Shown: in pieces, positions 47,220 to 58,410 of the stretch
How the letters are laid out: the number at the start of each line of letters is the position of its first letter
Numbering within the stretch: position 1 is the first letter of the stretch
Assembly (NCBI GenBank): GCA_947561585.1
Contig: CANNZV010001156.1
Location: 113,260-177,259, forward strand
Reading direction: 5' to 3'
DNA length: 64,000 nt
From: Caprella mutica
Taxonomy: Eukaryota; Arthropoda; Malacostraca; Amphipoda; Caprellidae
The notes under the pieces: model-generated
Seen by the model: the letters and a program-made list of their open reading frames with translations, nothing else
What the model was told of the DNA's origin: nothing
Databases searched by the model: none
Program-made: the position numbers and the translations under genes

Positions 47220-47431
47220 ATAATTCTCAAAGGGCTAGATTATTAGGCAAATTTAGATGCACATAAATATTTTTTTCTATTTTATGCCTAAATATTTAAT
47301 TCCATTGCACAATTTCAATACAAATAACGTTAAATTCCTAGTTCACGTGCACAAAATAGTGATTATCAATAAAGGAAAAATAAAGTCAAATTATTAAAGT
47401 TTTCTACATTCAAAATAAAGAACGAAATTAG

Positions 47432-48357
47432 GATATACAGCATGATCGTGCAGCGAATATTGACCACTGGAAACTAGAGACCGCCACAGTATGAGTGAGT
47501 AGCTTCCAGTAGTGGTCTGCTATATCTAAGTTCTTTGTCCCGAGTGCCAATCAAACTGCTGCTGTAATATAAATAAAACAATTACTACATTGTAGTGAAA
47601 TTGAAAAATGGAGCAAATTAGATAAATAACAATCCTCAAGATAATCATGCTTATTAATCAAATGATTATAAAATAAATATGCAGTTTGACTAAAATGATA
47701 AATTAATAATGTAACTCCACACCGTATGCCAAAGTATATGGAACATAGCTACCACAACTAGTATAACACCAGATACAATAAATGTGTACTTACATCATTT
47801 GCACGTGGTATACAGGCGTTTAGTTGTCGCTCAATCCGTTATCCTTCTTCCCTTTAGACGTAATACGTTTTCTCCCATTCTCGCTCCATTCATTGCCAGC
47901 TTCCACAATCCTCCCAGCTAGCCAGAGCCCTCCTGGCCTCACGGCCAATCTTGCAGGAGAGTTCACTCGCTCATGTTAGATACAAGGGACTACAGTATGA
48001 AACAGATGATAGATGTCCAGGCTACCATTACAAAGTAGTTGATTTGACGAGAGACAGTGAGTACATCAGTACCATACAAACACTGTGATGAGACTCTCTT
48101 ACTCAGCTATCTTTATCCTGGAGGTAAACCTCAAGAGAAGATTAAGGCGGATCCACTAGTATTTCTCGTTTTGTAAATACACAAATATATATTGTACGAG
48201 ATGTTATGACATACGAGTGGAGCCAAACATAAATGAATAAAAGAATGAGGAAATAATTTTCCTAACATCACGTCCCTATTTCATTCAGGGGCGTGAACTA
48301 GAAAGGGAATATTTGTATCGATTCCTATTTCACGTCCACAATTGAAATAGGGACGTG
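47432..48357. other. Unit-2 copies of two inverted repeats; no gene
   Basis: The GACCACTGG inverted repeat (47,432-47,526) and the ACGTCCCTATTTCA inverted repeat (about 48,269-48,357) are retained with minor changes. The intervening DNA contains no recognised gene. Confidence 0.5.
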
Positions 48358-48593
48358 AACTAGAGAATTACCCATATAACTACTATTATTCACTCTTAAA
48401 TCTTTATTTTCTTGATTGCGTTAGCATCTGAACTAAATCTGAGAAATGAATCTCTTAGAACAATTTCTAAATGTACCAGAGTACATTTTTGACCACAGAC
48501 GAAACTGTTCGAAAGAACATTCTGCATTGTATTTACGATGCAGTTTTATTTTTAACAGAGAATCAATCTCCTGATGGTTATTGAGCTGATGTT

Positions 48594-48818
48594 ATGGAAA
48601 CAGAGAACAAGATGCATCGCCTCTTCACATTTGATGAAATATCTTTTTCACAATGTCACTCATATTGCATGTCCATCCTGTCGATTGATGAAGAAATGTC
48701 AAAAAAAAGATATCAAATTGAACGATATGTCTGGATTTTTTTTTCATACCGCCCCATCGCTAGTTTTATTGGAGAGGCAATACAAAACATGTTATTGAGA
48801 AACGTGCTTACGGATTGA
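48594..48818 (+). CDS. Small ORF of unknown function, doubtful
   Basis: A 74-codon frame starting METENKMHRLF. No signal peptide, membrane segment or known domain is visible. A second frame of the same length overlaps it. In unit 1 the corresponding frame is shifted by homopolymer changes at 22,419-22,625. That argues against a conserved gene; listed only because it is the longest plus-strand frame in this part of the unit. Confidence 0.15.
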   Translation: METENKMHRLFTFDEISFSQCHSYCMSILSIDEEMSKKRYQIERYVWIFFSYRPIASFIGEAIQNMLLRNVLTD

Positions 48819-50396
48819 CTGTACAGTTGTGCATATGTGCTTCAATTGGAGTTAGAAAACAAATATTGGTAATGCTATGTAATTAAAGGTAAATTCAATT
48901 TTATCAAATAAATATTAAATTAGTACATTGCTCTTTTTTCCAATATAGGCATTCAATAGTTTTTACATTATCATTTGAATTATCATAAAGTTAATAATAT
49001 TAACACTTTCATTATATAATGTTTAACGTTCACTAGAAGCTATGCAGTTTAAAAAAAATTGAATATAAATACTTAAGCGATTTTTTTAATCACCATCATG
49101 TACTTTTTCAACTAAATAATAAATTTTGCTTGCTTTTTATTAAAATAAAGTCATCTAATTGTTTAAACATTTTCATATGGAAAATTTTGATCAATTAGGT
49201 TACAAATATTAATAACCCTTTAAATAATATCTATTTGCATGAAACACTTTTTTAAATTTTCCACAGAGCTTTTAAAATCTAATAAATTTCTCTTCACCAA
49301 AATATATAAAAAAAGATTGTAGGATTGATTAAATAAACTTCATTAATATAGTATCTCAATTATTTTCTATATATGTGAATGCAGATCATATTATTTATTT
49401 AGAATAGCAACTCTATTAGTGTCATTAAATTAATTTATGCACAACTTCCGGAGAGAAAATCTTTGTCTTTTTAATTTAGTAAATTCACGCCATAATAATA
49501 ATTACATCTCCATTTTACTGTTAAGGATTGCATCACTAATTGTTCCAGTAAAAAACTAAGTGACAAAAATTCAGTGAAATGTATCATACATGTCATACAA
49601 ATATGTGATTTTGCTCGAAAAATAAATTCAATATTAACTTCATGAATAAAACCAATAATCGTAAATTCACAATTAAAAATAATGATCTAATAAACTTCCT
49701 TTTATTTTAATTAATAAGCAAGTAACTATTCTATGTCGAAGACACAAACTCAAACAGCTTCAAACATCAATTTCAAACTGCTCCATATTACAACAGAATG
49801 AATTATTACCATTTCTTGGAATTTACAGAACTCTAGCTAAGTTTAATATTTTTTTTAATTTGGTACAAGAATTGGAAATTCTAAAAAATTATAAAAATAA
49901 ACAAGCAAACTGTTTGATTTCATAACATTTTATTTCTTTAACAAACCAAAACTGTATAACTTTAAACTATTCAATTGGTATGTGAATATCTTTGTTTAAA
50001 CTTTTGTTGACCATGTAGCAAGAAATAAAGTAATTCATATATATAGATTAATGTAAAGTTACCATTTTTGGTCAGGAAACATCAACAGTTTTTACTAATC
50101 GTCCAAAGAAACTTTATTGAGACATGATTATTTAAGCAGAAAGTAAAATAAATTTCAGATAACCATGATTAAAATGTTATATTTTTTATATATTATAATC
50201 TTAATATAACAAGCGATAATGGTTTTTAATAAGTTAAAATTTATATAATGAAGATAAGCTAAGTATTTTTCATGTTCTATTATAATGAAATAAATTTATA
50301 TGTACATAAGAGATAATTTTGCAGCTTTTAGTTTAAATCTTTCGCACCACGTAAAGGTAGCTGCTTTAGCGAAAGATTTTAGAGAGAACAAGTTCT
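48819..50396. other. Downstream flank of B' and 3' UTR hairpins
   Basis: AT-rich, matching 22,626-24,280. The hairpin pair after B' lies at about 50,336-50,399. Its first stem reads GAGAGAAC-AA-GTTCTCTC, one pair longer than in the other copies. Confidence 0.5.
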
Positions 50397-50397
50397 C

Positions 50398-51375
50398 TCA
50401 GGGAATTTCAACCCAATCAGTTTCGTGCTTCACCAAATCATACGGAGAAGGTTTCCGTAACCAGATGCCATGATCCGTTCTTCTGAAACTGTCCTGCAAC
50501 AAGGACAATTCAAGTTTCTGTTCCGGGCGAACCATTCCTCGATACACTGTGTGCAGAACACGTGGGTACAACCTGAGAGTACTGACAGCTCCGAAGTTGA
50601 CACATCTTCGCGAATGCAGACTGGACAGGAATGAGCATGGGTGAGGTCGACAGCACCCAGCCTTCTTCTGTTCCTCCAAATCCTGGCAGACGATGGACTG
50701 GCGATCTTCACCTACTTTCCTGACTTCTTGAAGCTTGAAAGAGTCCTGCGCAGTGTTCCAAATGAGATGAATGTTGAACTCGTCTCTTGGAGATGCCTCT
50801 AAGCCGTGAGTTGATTCATCGAGCTCACTGAGGATATCAAGTCGGTCCTTCAACGTCTCGTAGATTGCTACATGAAGGTTTTGCATGGTAACAATCAGTT
50901 CGTACGTCCTCAGATCGAATTTGCCAGATCCAATCTGTCCCACGTGGTCCTCAAACATTCCACAGAAGTTGCAGTAGTAGTGGTTCCTCTCGAGGTTTGT
51001 CTTCATCTCCTGTAGAATTGAAGTTATTCCTCGGCTTAATCTGCAGGAACTAGCAGACCCAAAGCATAAGTCGTCTGTGAAGAGATTCCTGTGAGAGTCA
51101 GTGAAGCGTCTGAGGATAGCTTCACAAAGTCCTGTCGTCTCTTCTACAGTGATTGTGCCTTCCCTTCGTCGGTAGGTAAACTCCTTCACGATGTTCTTCA
51201 TGTGGATCAGCATGACTAATATGGAATTTTCCCTGCTGTCGAACGTTGTTTCCATCCCAAGTTCCTCCAGTCTGCCCATCAAGTCTTCCACAGTATACCC
51301 TGACATGTCAGTTCTCCGAAGCAGAGTCTTGACCTCCTCGTGCAGGATCCTGTGTTCCATCGGACAACCAGGCAT
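50398..51375 (-). pseudogene. RING-family copy B', frame-shifted before the RING
   Basis: The first part (MPGCPMEHR to EVRKVGE) matches B. A 35-base deletion, flanked by a 5-base CTTCA microhomology at about 50,706-50,710, then shifts the frame. The shifted frame happens to stay open for about 100 codons and ends in ETDWVEIP, giving 325 codons without a RING. A separate 93-codon frame (50,430-50,711) still encodes an intact RING from an internal methionine. The copy is probably non-functional as an E3. A truncated N-terminal product cannot be excluded. The RING-proximal DNA looks A'-like, not B-like. Confidence 0.8.
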
Positions 51376-51492
51376 CGTAGTGAAGGTATCAGTTAGTATA
51401 TACGAAACGAAAAAAGCGAGAGCGTTTGTAAAGCGTCTGTGTGGTGTGGAAGCTTAAAAGCGAATGAAGATGAAAATGTATCCAACCAGTCG

Positions 51493-51561
51493 GCTATTCG
51501 TAAGCTCCTCCCATTTCTGTGGTACATGCAGTTGATCTGATCTGATAAGATCTGGGTACAA
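51493..51561 (-). promoter_or_regulatory. Conserved upstream block of B'
   Basis: GCTATTCGTAAGCTCCTCCC, CATTTCTGTGGTACATGC and TCTGATAAGATCTGGG are all present, about 120-185 bases upstream of the start codon. The upstream block thus outlives the reading frame in this copy. Confidence 0.55.
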
Positions 51562-52630
51562 TGGAAATATAGGCCTAAACTTGCCTATCCAGTTACTGTC
51601 TGGAAAACCGGTTACTATTTCCTCTGATGTATGTATAATTGTAGTATGTAATCTCTTTTTGTTAAATTCTTCTGATAATTGAATGATTTATAAGCCTTCT
51701 AGTAATTTTATATTTTGAGAATATTAATTAATTAAAATGATAGAATATTGGTAAAGGAAATAAATTCATTCATTTATATTACTTATGATAAGACATTTAA
51801 TTATTCACTAAATCTAAACATCATCTTATACTGTTGAAATAGGTGGCTATCATTTTCTGTATATTTTAGCTGTTTCCACAACAAATAATCTTTGAGTCCA
51901 GACATCTTGTTACCTATTTATTATTGTACTTTTTACAGAGATTTACATATACAAATATATCATTGTAATTCATATTTACTTTTATACCTTAATCTATTTT
52001 AAATTAGAAATTATTATGAAATATATCAATATTTTTAACATATCTGGGATATTATTAGTATTTTATCTATATTTTCTTAAGTACATACTATCATATGACA
52101 AAAATTTGAAACCTGTTAGTTATTTCTATTTTCATCTTAGCGTTATACATCCATTGTCTTTAATCTTTAATTATTAACATATAGGAATTCTCAGAAGAGA
52201 TATAACAATTTTGATTTATTTTTATCAAAGAATATATTCTTTTTTCCGTTGGGCCCCGAACTGTTATAATTTGGTTTATAGATTTTTTTTAACGCTACGG
52301 CCATTTTTAAAGGATAGCTTTAGTGTGTTGCTCTTCAAATACGAGGTCTAAGATTTTGTTTTAGGTAGGCTCATTGGCTTCATTTACTATCACCTCTTTA
52401 CTTTCTTTTTCCATCCGCGAGTACAGCCACCTGTGGTTTTGTCGCATTCCTTGGTAAGTGGCTGCATTCACAGAGTAACTTTTCTGCATCCATGAGCTTG
52501 TCACCGACTTTGGTAGGTGACTTCATTCATATTTATTCATGGAGCCACTTTTTCTTATATATAATTATTTCCTTTTGACGTCAGCGATATAGTCAACGAT
52601 AAACCCCTACTAAAATTAATTTAGTGTATG
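51562..52630. other. Upstream flank of B'; no gene
   Basis: Matches 25,476-26,500 closely, ending in TTAGTGTATG where the insertion at 52,631 begins. Confidence 0.5.
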
Positions 52631-54346
52631 CAAATATATCAAATATTATTATGTTTACATAATAAAATTAAAATGAATCTGTAAAGTTGCTGGCAGGTTC
52701 ATGATTTGCAGTATATGGTGCAATTTAATCTGGACCAATATTTTGAGGTACTGTTCTATAGCCAGTAAATTATCAATGATTTTCCCTTTGAGAGTTTTTG
52801 CAGCTAGTAGCAGCTAACGTCAGCAGGTGATGCATGATAAATCAGCGGTCCTATAGCATGAGAAATTCTGATAGCAATGTTTGGATCTGTTAGTAAGGAG
52901 TCAGGAAGAACTTGGACAGAAGGCTTACGTGAACGCACACTGTAAACTGTAACGTTCCTACAAACAAAACTTCTAAATAAAATGTTAAAAACCTTCGTAC
53001 CAGTGAAGTGAAAAGGTTCATCTTTCTCTATGAACCAGTAGTATTATTCTAGAAGTACCACTAACAATTCTTCAAGATTCATTTGAACCGTCAATGCATG
53101 CAGTTACAATTGACTTTTATAGCTGCGGTGAAGACCGAGCGATGATGGACTGCTAAGCCCTCCTTACCTGTGAGACAACTGGCAAATTCTGGCGAGATCC
53201 TTATCCATACAGGCCCAAATCCACTGTACACGGTATGTAGAATGATGCTTCCATTCTATTGGTCTAGTATAGTGTAGTTATACAATTTATATTGTATAAG
53301 TAACTAATCACTCCTTTCTCTGCAATCCTTAACTTAAATTACCTGCCAGTATTCACTAATTACTTATTCCCTAATTACTTATTCCCTAATTACTTATTCC
53401 CTAATTACTTATCCCTAATTGCTTATTCCCTAATTGCTTATTCCCTAATTACTCATTCTCTAATTACTTATTCTCTAATTACTTATTCCCTAATTACTTA
53501 TTCCCTAATTACTTATTCCCTAATTACTTATTCCCTAATTACTTATTCCCTAATTACTTATTCCCTAATTGCTTATTCCCTAATTGCTTATTCCCTAATT
53601 GCTTATTCCCTAATTGCTTATTCCCTAATTGCTTATTCCCTAATTGCTTATTCCCTAATTGCTTATTCCCTAATTGCTTATTCCCTAATTGCTTATTCCC
53701 TAATTGCTTATTCCCTAATTGCTTATTCCCTAATTGCTTATTCCCTAATTGCTTATTCCCTAATTGCTTATTCCCTAATTGCTTATTCCCTAATTGCTTA
53801 TTCCCTAATTGCTTATTCCCTAATTGCTTATTCCCTAATTGCTTATTCCCTAATTACTTATTCCCTAATTACTTATTCCCTAATTACTTATTCCCTAATT
53901 ACTTATTCCCTAATTACTTATTCCCTAATTACTTATTCCCTAATTACTTATTCCATATTACAGTTTGATTCCATAATGTCTATTTCTATATAAATTTCAT
54001 AGGTTTAATTTCTCTGATTTAATTTCCGTTCATATTTAAAATAGTTGCATTGCCTTCCAGTTATTATTTATCTGTATTATCAATGAAATCTTACCATTTC
54101 TGTATTTATTTCAGGCGATGGTCAGAGGGACGGCAGTTCAGGCTTTCGTCGCTGACCCCCGTACTGCTCCATTACAATTCTTTCCAAAATAGTCTATTTT
54201 ATATCAATATAAAACTCACTCAGTTCATTGTAAATGTAGATCAAATCAATATATAATATAGCTAAATGCGTATCACTTCCTTTCTTGTTTAAGAATGATT
54301 ATTTATCATAATATTAAATTACCAAATTAAAAGTTTTGGAAAAAAT
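52631..54346. mobile_element. 1.7-kb insertion unique to unit 2, class unknown
   Basis: Unit 1 reads TTAGTGTATGTAAGTATACATTAGG without interruption at 26,490-26,515. In unit 2 about 1.7 kb separates TTAGTGTATG from ATATACATTAGG. The insert has a mixed-composition left part (52,680-53,300), a 15-bp minisatellite, and an AT-rich right part. Terminal inverted repeats or a coding frame were not recognised, so the class of element is open. Confidence 0.65.
53357..53954. repeat. 15-bp minisatellite, about 40 units
   Basis: Units are TAATTACTTATTCCC or TAATTGCTTATTCCC. The A form fills both ends. The G form fills almost the whole centre (about 53,566-53,850, roughly 19 identical units in a row). 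A few units have CTCATTCTC variants or a one-base deletion near the left end. Confidence 0.97.
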
Positions 54347-56671
54347 ATACATTAGGACTGAAATATGTAATTGAAACTTTTTGAATTTCTACACAATTGT
54401 GAATTTGTATTTGTTCCAAATTTTAAGAATAGAGTTTCCCAATTATTTCTAGCCCTTTGGATGTTTGTATGTACATATACAACTTTTAACTTCATTTATA
54501 TCTTAATTATCATTTCATATTAAATCTTTATTTTACATTACTTCATGCATCACAATGAAAAAAAGTATAATCAATTATTATTTCCTAGGGTAAATAATAC
54601 CTGTATTTGGTACTGGAATTCATATAAAATTTGAAGCTGATAACCTGGTTCAAATTTTGGTTAGTTGGACTAGTGAAATGACAAAGTAAAAACATTTCTT
54701 GAACTATTTTCGTTTTGATTTATATCATCTCTCTTATAAGTCCAGCTATTTAATTTCAACAATTGCTGATGGGTTTAAAAATTCACAATTCAATACATTG
54801 CAGCTTATTATAACAATATATCGAATAAATAATATAAATTAGACAAAATTGTAACCAGTTATTACGTTAGGATTCCGTCTTCTAACGGCAGTGACTGACA
54901 TTCTTTTTCACGAACTTCTTTCGAAAGTCACCATAAAATAGTTGGTACTTTGTCAATAGTTTGGAGGATTTATTTGCATTTATTTTATTGTTTTTCTCCC
55001 CTCAAGAGCTGTAATGAAAGAAAGTTCTTAATGATTTCACTCTGAAGGAGAGTAAAGAAAACTTACCTCATTGGTTTGTATCGACATGTTGTCACTCACA
55101 GCTATAAAATATGAAGTAAATAATGAATGAATTATAGTCTCAAAGGTTTGGAATTATGCTACTAAATACTATATTCAACTATTTTCATATTAGATTATTT
55201 CGTTTCAGTTGGCCACGTACCACAGTACCTTTTTGGCCACTTCACAGTGTTCAACTAAATATAATATTTAAATCACAGTAGGCTCATAGTATGTTATGGT
55301 GACTATATGGTGACTATAACCCAATCCAAAGATTTATCATTTTATCAAATTTATGCCCTATGTAAGTATACATTAACTATTTACTAAATTATATTTAATA
55401 TTTTAGTTTAATATGAATAAGTAACCTTACAAACAGTTCCTACAAATGAATTATGTTTTGAGTTGTTGAAATGTAATTCTTCGTAAGGTAGCACTACGAA
55501 TTAAAAAAAGCTGTTCACAAAGGATATCATATAGTCAAAATTAATTAGTTAACAATTAATTGAATTTGAATAATTTATGGACAAATTGTTATTATAATGA
55601 AATCATAATTCCTGCACTAGGTGATGTTCTTTAATATATCTTATAGTATAGCCAATAACTGAATTCACAGAAACTATTTAGACCTAACATATATTCAAGT
55701 TATAGCTCTCAGAAATTGGATGTGTAATAAATTGAGTGCCGGACTTGTTAATCTTTGATTAGTTACTATTAATTTAGTTGCTACTATATAGGCCTAGCTG
55801 TATAGACCTAAATTATTTAATGGTTCATATGACTACTCAATATTTTTCTTGCGATAAGTGTTCTATAAAATTACTTTATCATACTTCATCTATTTTTGTC
55901 TAATCCAATTCTTACTTCTTTTTCAAAGTCTCTTTCACGTATAAGTTTAGTTTACCTCTGATTTATTTCTAGTTTCACGTTCTTGATATATTCTGAAGTC
56001 ATTTTAATAGAAATGTTTTTCATTTCCATGACTGTACGCGTCAGTCACTTCGGTTAATTATGATATTTTCATCTTTAATTAAGGTAGGATTTCCTAGTTT
56101 AAATTGTTCTTGCTCTTGGTTATGATTTATTAAGAATGTTATTGACTTGCCGATACATATGTTTTCTTAATTCATTTTTCTGAGGACCAACAATGTAAGT
56201 TTATTAGGAACTAATATTTAATCCCTAGCTATCTTAAATTTTTGATCTAGTAAATAGAATGCTCATTGGCCATTTTATGCAAAATAAATTAATTGTTTAG
56301 TTAGTCACACGCTTAGTTTTATTTAACAGCAAGCTTACTATTATTATACTGTTGAAATTTATTAAAAATTAGTTTACGTAAATAGAAGATAATCCTAAAG
56401 CTTTATGGTTTAACGTAAGAGTTCTTTATCTTTCAGAAAACAATTCTTCACTGGTTGTAGAAACACTAATGGTTTGAATTTTATAAACAAGCATCATGGA
56501 CAACTTTATTTGAATTAACTTTAATCTTCATTTTTCTTATGTAATTTCAATTTCTATTGCTTTCTTGCAGGTTCATTAGGTTTAAATTCAATCTTAAAAT
56601 AATTTACTAATGTTGTGAAACTCCTATTTATTTAGTACCTTCATAAATATGAAAAGGATTGAAAAGTCAAG
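54347..56671. other. Upstream flank of B' continued and downstream region of C'; no gene
   Basis: 54,347-55,840 matches 26,503-27,990 closely. After that the match is weaker. No coding frame was recognised. Confidence 0.5.
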
Positions 56672-57486
56672 TCGGCATATCTTCTCGAAAGCAGACTGGA
56701 CAGGAATGAACGAGGATGAGGTCGACAGCTCCCAGCTTTCTTCTGTTTCTCAAAATCCTGACAGAATATAGACTGACTATCTTCAAGAATGACGAATGAA
56801 AGATGGTAGATTGGGCATCACTTTCTTTCCTGACTTCTTGAAGCTTGAAAGAGTCCTGTGAAGTGTTCCAAACGAGATGCAGGTTGAACTCTTCGCTCGG
56901 AGATCCATCTAAGCCGTGAGTTGAACCATTTTGGTCTCTGATGATATCAAGCCAGTCCTTCAAAGTCTCGTAGATCTCTACGTGAAGGTTGTGAATGGCA
57001 ACAATCAGTTCGTACGTTCTCAAATCGAATTTGCCAGATCCGATCTGTGCCACGTGGTCTTTGAACATTCCACAGAAGTTGCGGAAGTAGTGGTTCCGCT
57101 CGACGTTTGTCTTCATCTCCTGTAGAATTGAAGTTATTCCTCAGCTCAATCTGCAGGAACTAGCAGACTCAAAGCATAAGTCGTCTGTGAAGAAATTCCT
57201 GTGTGAGTCAGTGAAGCGTCTGAGGATAGCCTCACAAAGTCCTGCCGTCTCTTCAACAGTGATGGTGCTTTCCCTTCATCGGTAGGTGAACTCCTTAACC
57301 ATGTTCTTCATGTGGATTAGCATGATCAAGATTGAAGTTTCCCTGCTGTCGAACGTTGTTTTCATCCCAAGTTCCTCCAGTCTGTCCATCATATTCTTCC
57401 ACAGTGGATCCAGACATGTCTGTTCTCTGAAGCAGAGTCTTGACCTCCTCGTGCAGGATCCTATGTTCCATCGAACAACCAGGCAT
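56667..57486 (-). pseudogene. RING-finger pseudogene C'
   Basis: The start MPGCSMEHR (57,484-57,486) is present, but an insertion near 57,390 shifts the frame. A CGA-to-TGA stop lies in the YRRRE region near 57,279 and another in the CRLSR region near 57,143. The RING is cut after the first zinc pair: CPVCFREDMPT is followed by a stop and unrelated AT-rich DNA, so ligands three to eight are deleted. The longest open part, 149 codons at 56,667-57,116, corresponds to residues about 124-272 of A. Confidence 0.85.
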
Positions 57487-58410
57487 CGTAGTGAAGATAT
57501 CGGTTAGTGATACGAAACTAAAAGTTATAGAGCAAATGTAAAAGCGTCAGTTCTGTGTGGGAGCTCAAAAGAGAGTATATAAGGGTAGACATTTACTTAG
57601 TATTTCATTTTTTTTACAAGTTTTTGAATTTAGAAGATTTTTGTTGTAGATTATTTATATTGTAAGTACATTAATGAGCTAAATTATTGTTAGATTAAAT
57701 GAGTACATTCTACTTTTCCATCCTTATTTTTGATTCATTTATTTTATTTTAAATAATCATATACTTTAGTTTTATGTTGTTTATGGGCAGCAGTCTTTTT
57801 CTGTTATTTCAGGGGTTTAACAACTGGAAATGTAAAGTTTGGACAACCTGTAAGCTGTTTTTTTTTTTGTATTTGTAATATTGTTCTCCATATTTTAAAA
57901 TAATATAAATATAGATCATTCGAATTTAGTCTAATATCTATTTTTAGTTCAAACTGAAAATTCAATTAACTTTCTGTTCTATTAATTAACCTTGCTCATT
58001 AGATGAATTTATACAATCATTGTTGGATTATTTTGCTATAGGTGATCGTTCTAAGCCTAAAGCTCTATAATTGTTTCATGAAGAATATGTATATTCTATT
58101 TTGAAAAATGTTACTAACTTTATAATTTTGTTCCATTCATAAATATTTGTTTCTTTAATTACTACAAAATAGAAGTGACCAACCTAGCTGTTTCTAAGTT
58201 ATATTTAAATGAATTAAAATTGCAGAATCTAAAGATTAGTTCATCAGTTACCCTATGAAATACCTGTGAATATTTTCCTACTCCCAAGCTAGCCTTGTGT
58301 AGAAATATGCATTTCTAGGTTTTTTAAACTATTTTATTCCATATTACAAATAAATAATTAATTTAATAGATATTATATATAAATTTTTAAAAGAATGCCC
58401 CCACAAAATT
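57487..58410. other. Leader and flank of C'; end of unit 2
   Basis: The leader resembles that of C (GTTAGTGATACGAAAC, GGGAGCTCAAAAGAGAG). Homology with unit 1 runs to about 57,870. A further matching block at 58,020-58,150 corresponds to 31,700-31,830. Confidence 0.5.

Larger units (their letters stand above)
38313..57870. repeat. Segmental duplication, unit 2 (RING loci A', B', C')
   Basis: Second copy of 12,075-30,410 with the same orientation and locus order. It carries a 1.7-kb insertion at about 52,631-54,346 that unit 1 lacks. It lacks the transposon at 30,415-31,647. Near-identity persists from 38,313 through A', with more differences towards B' and strong divergence beyond about 55,850. 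Confidence 0.9.
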
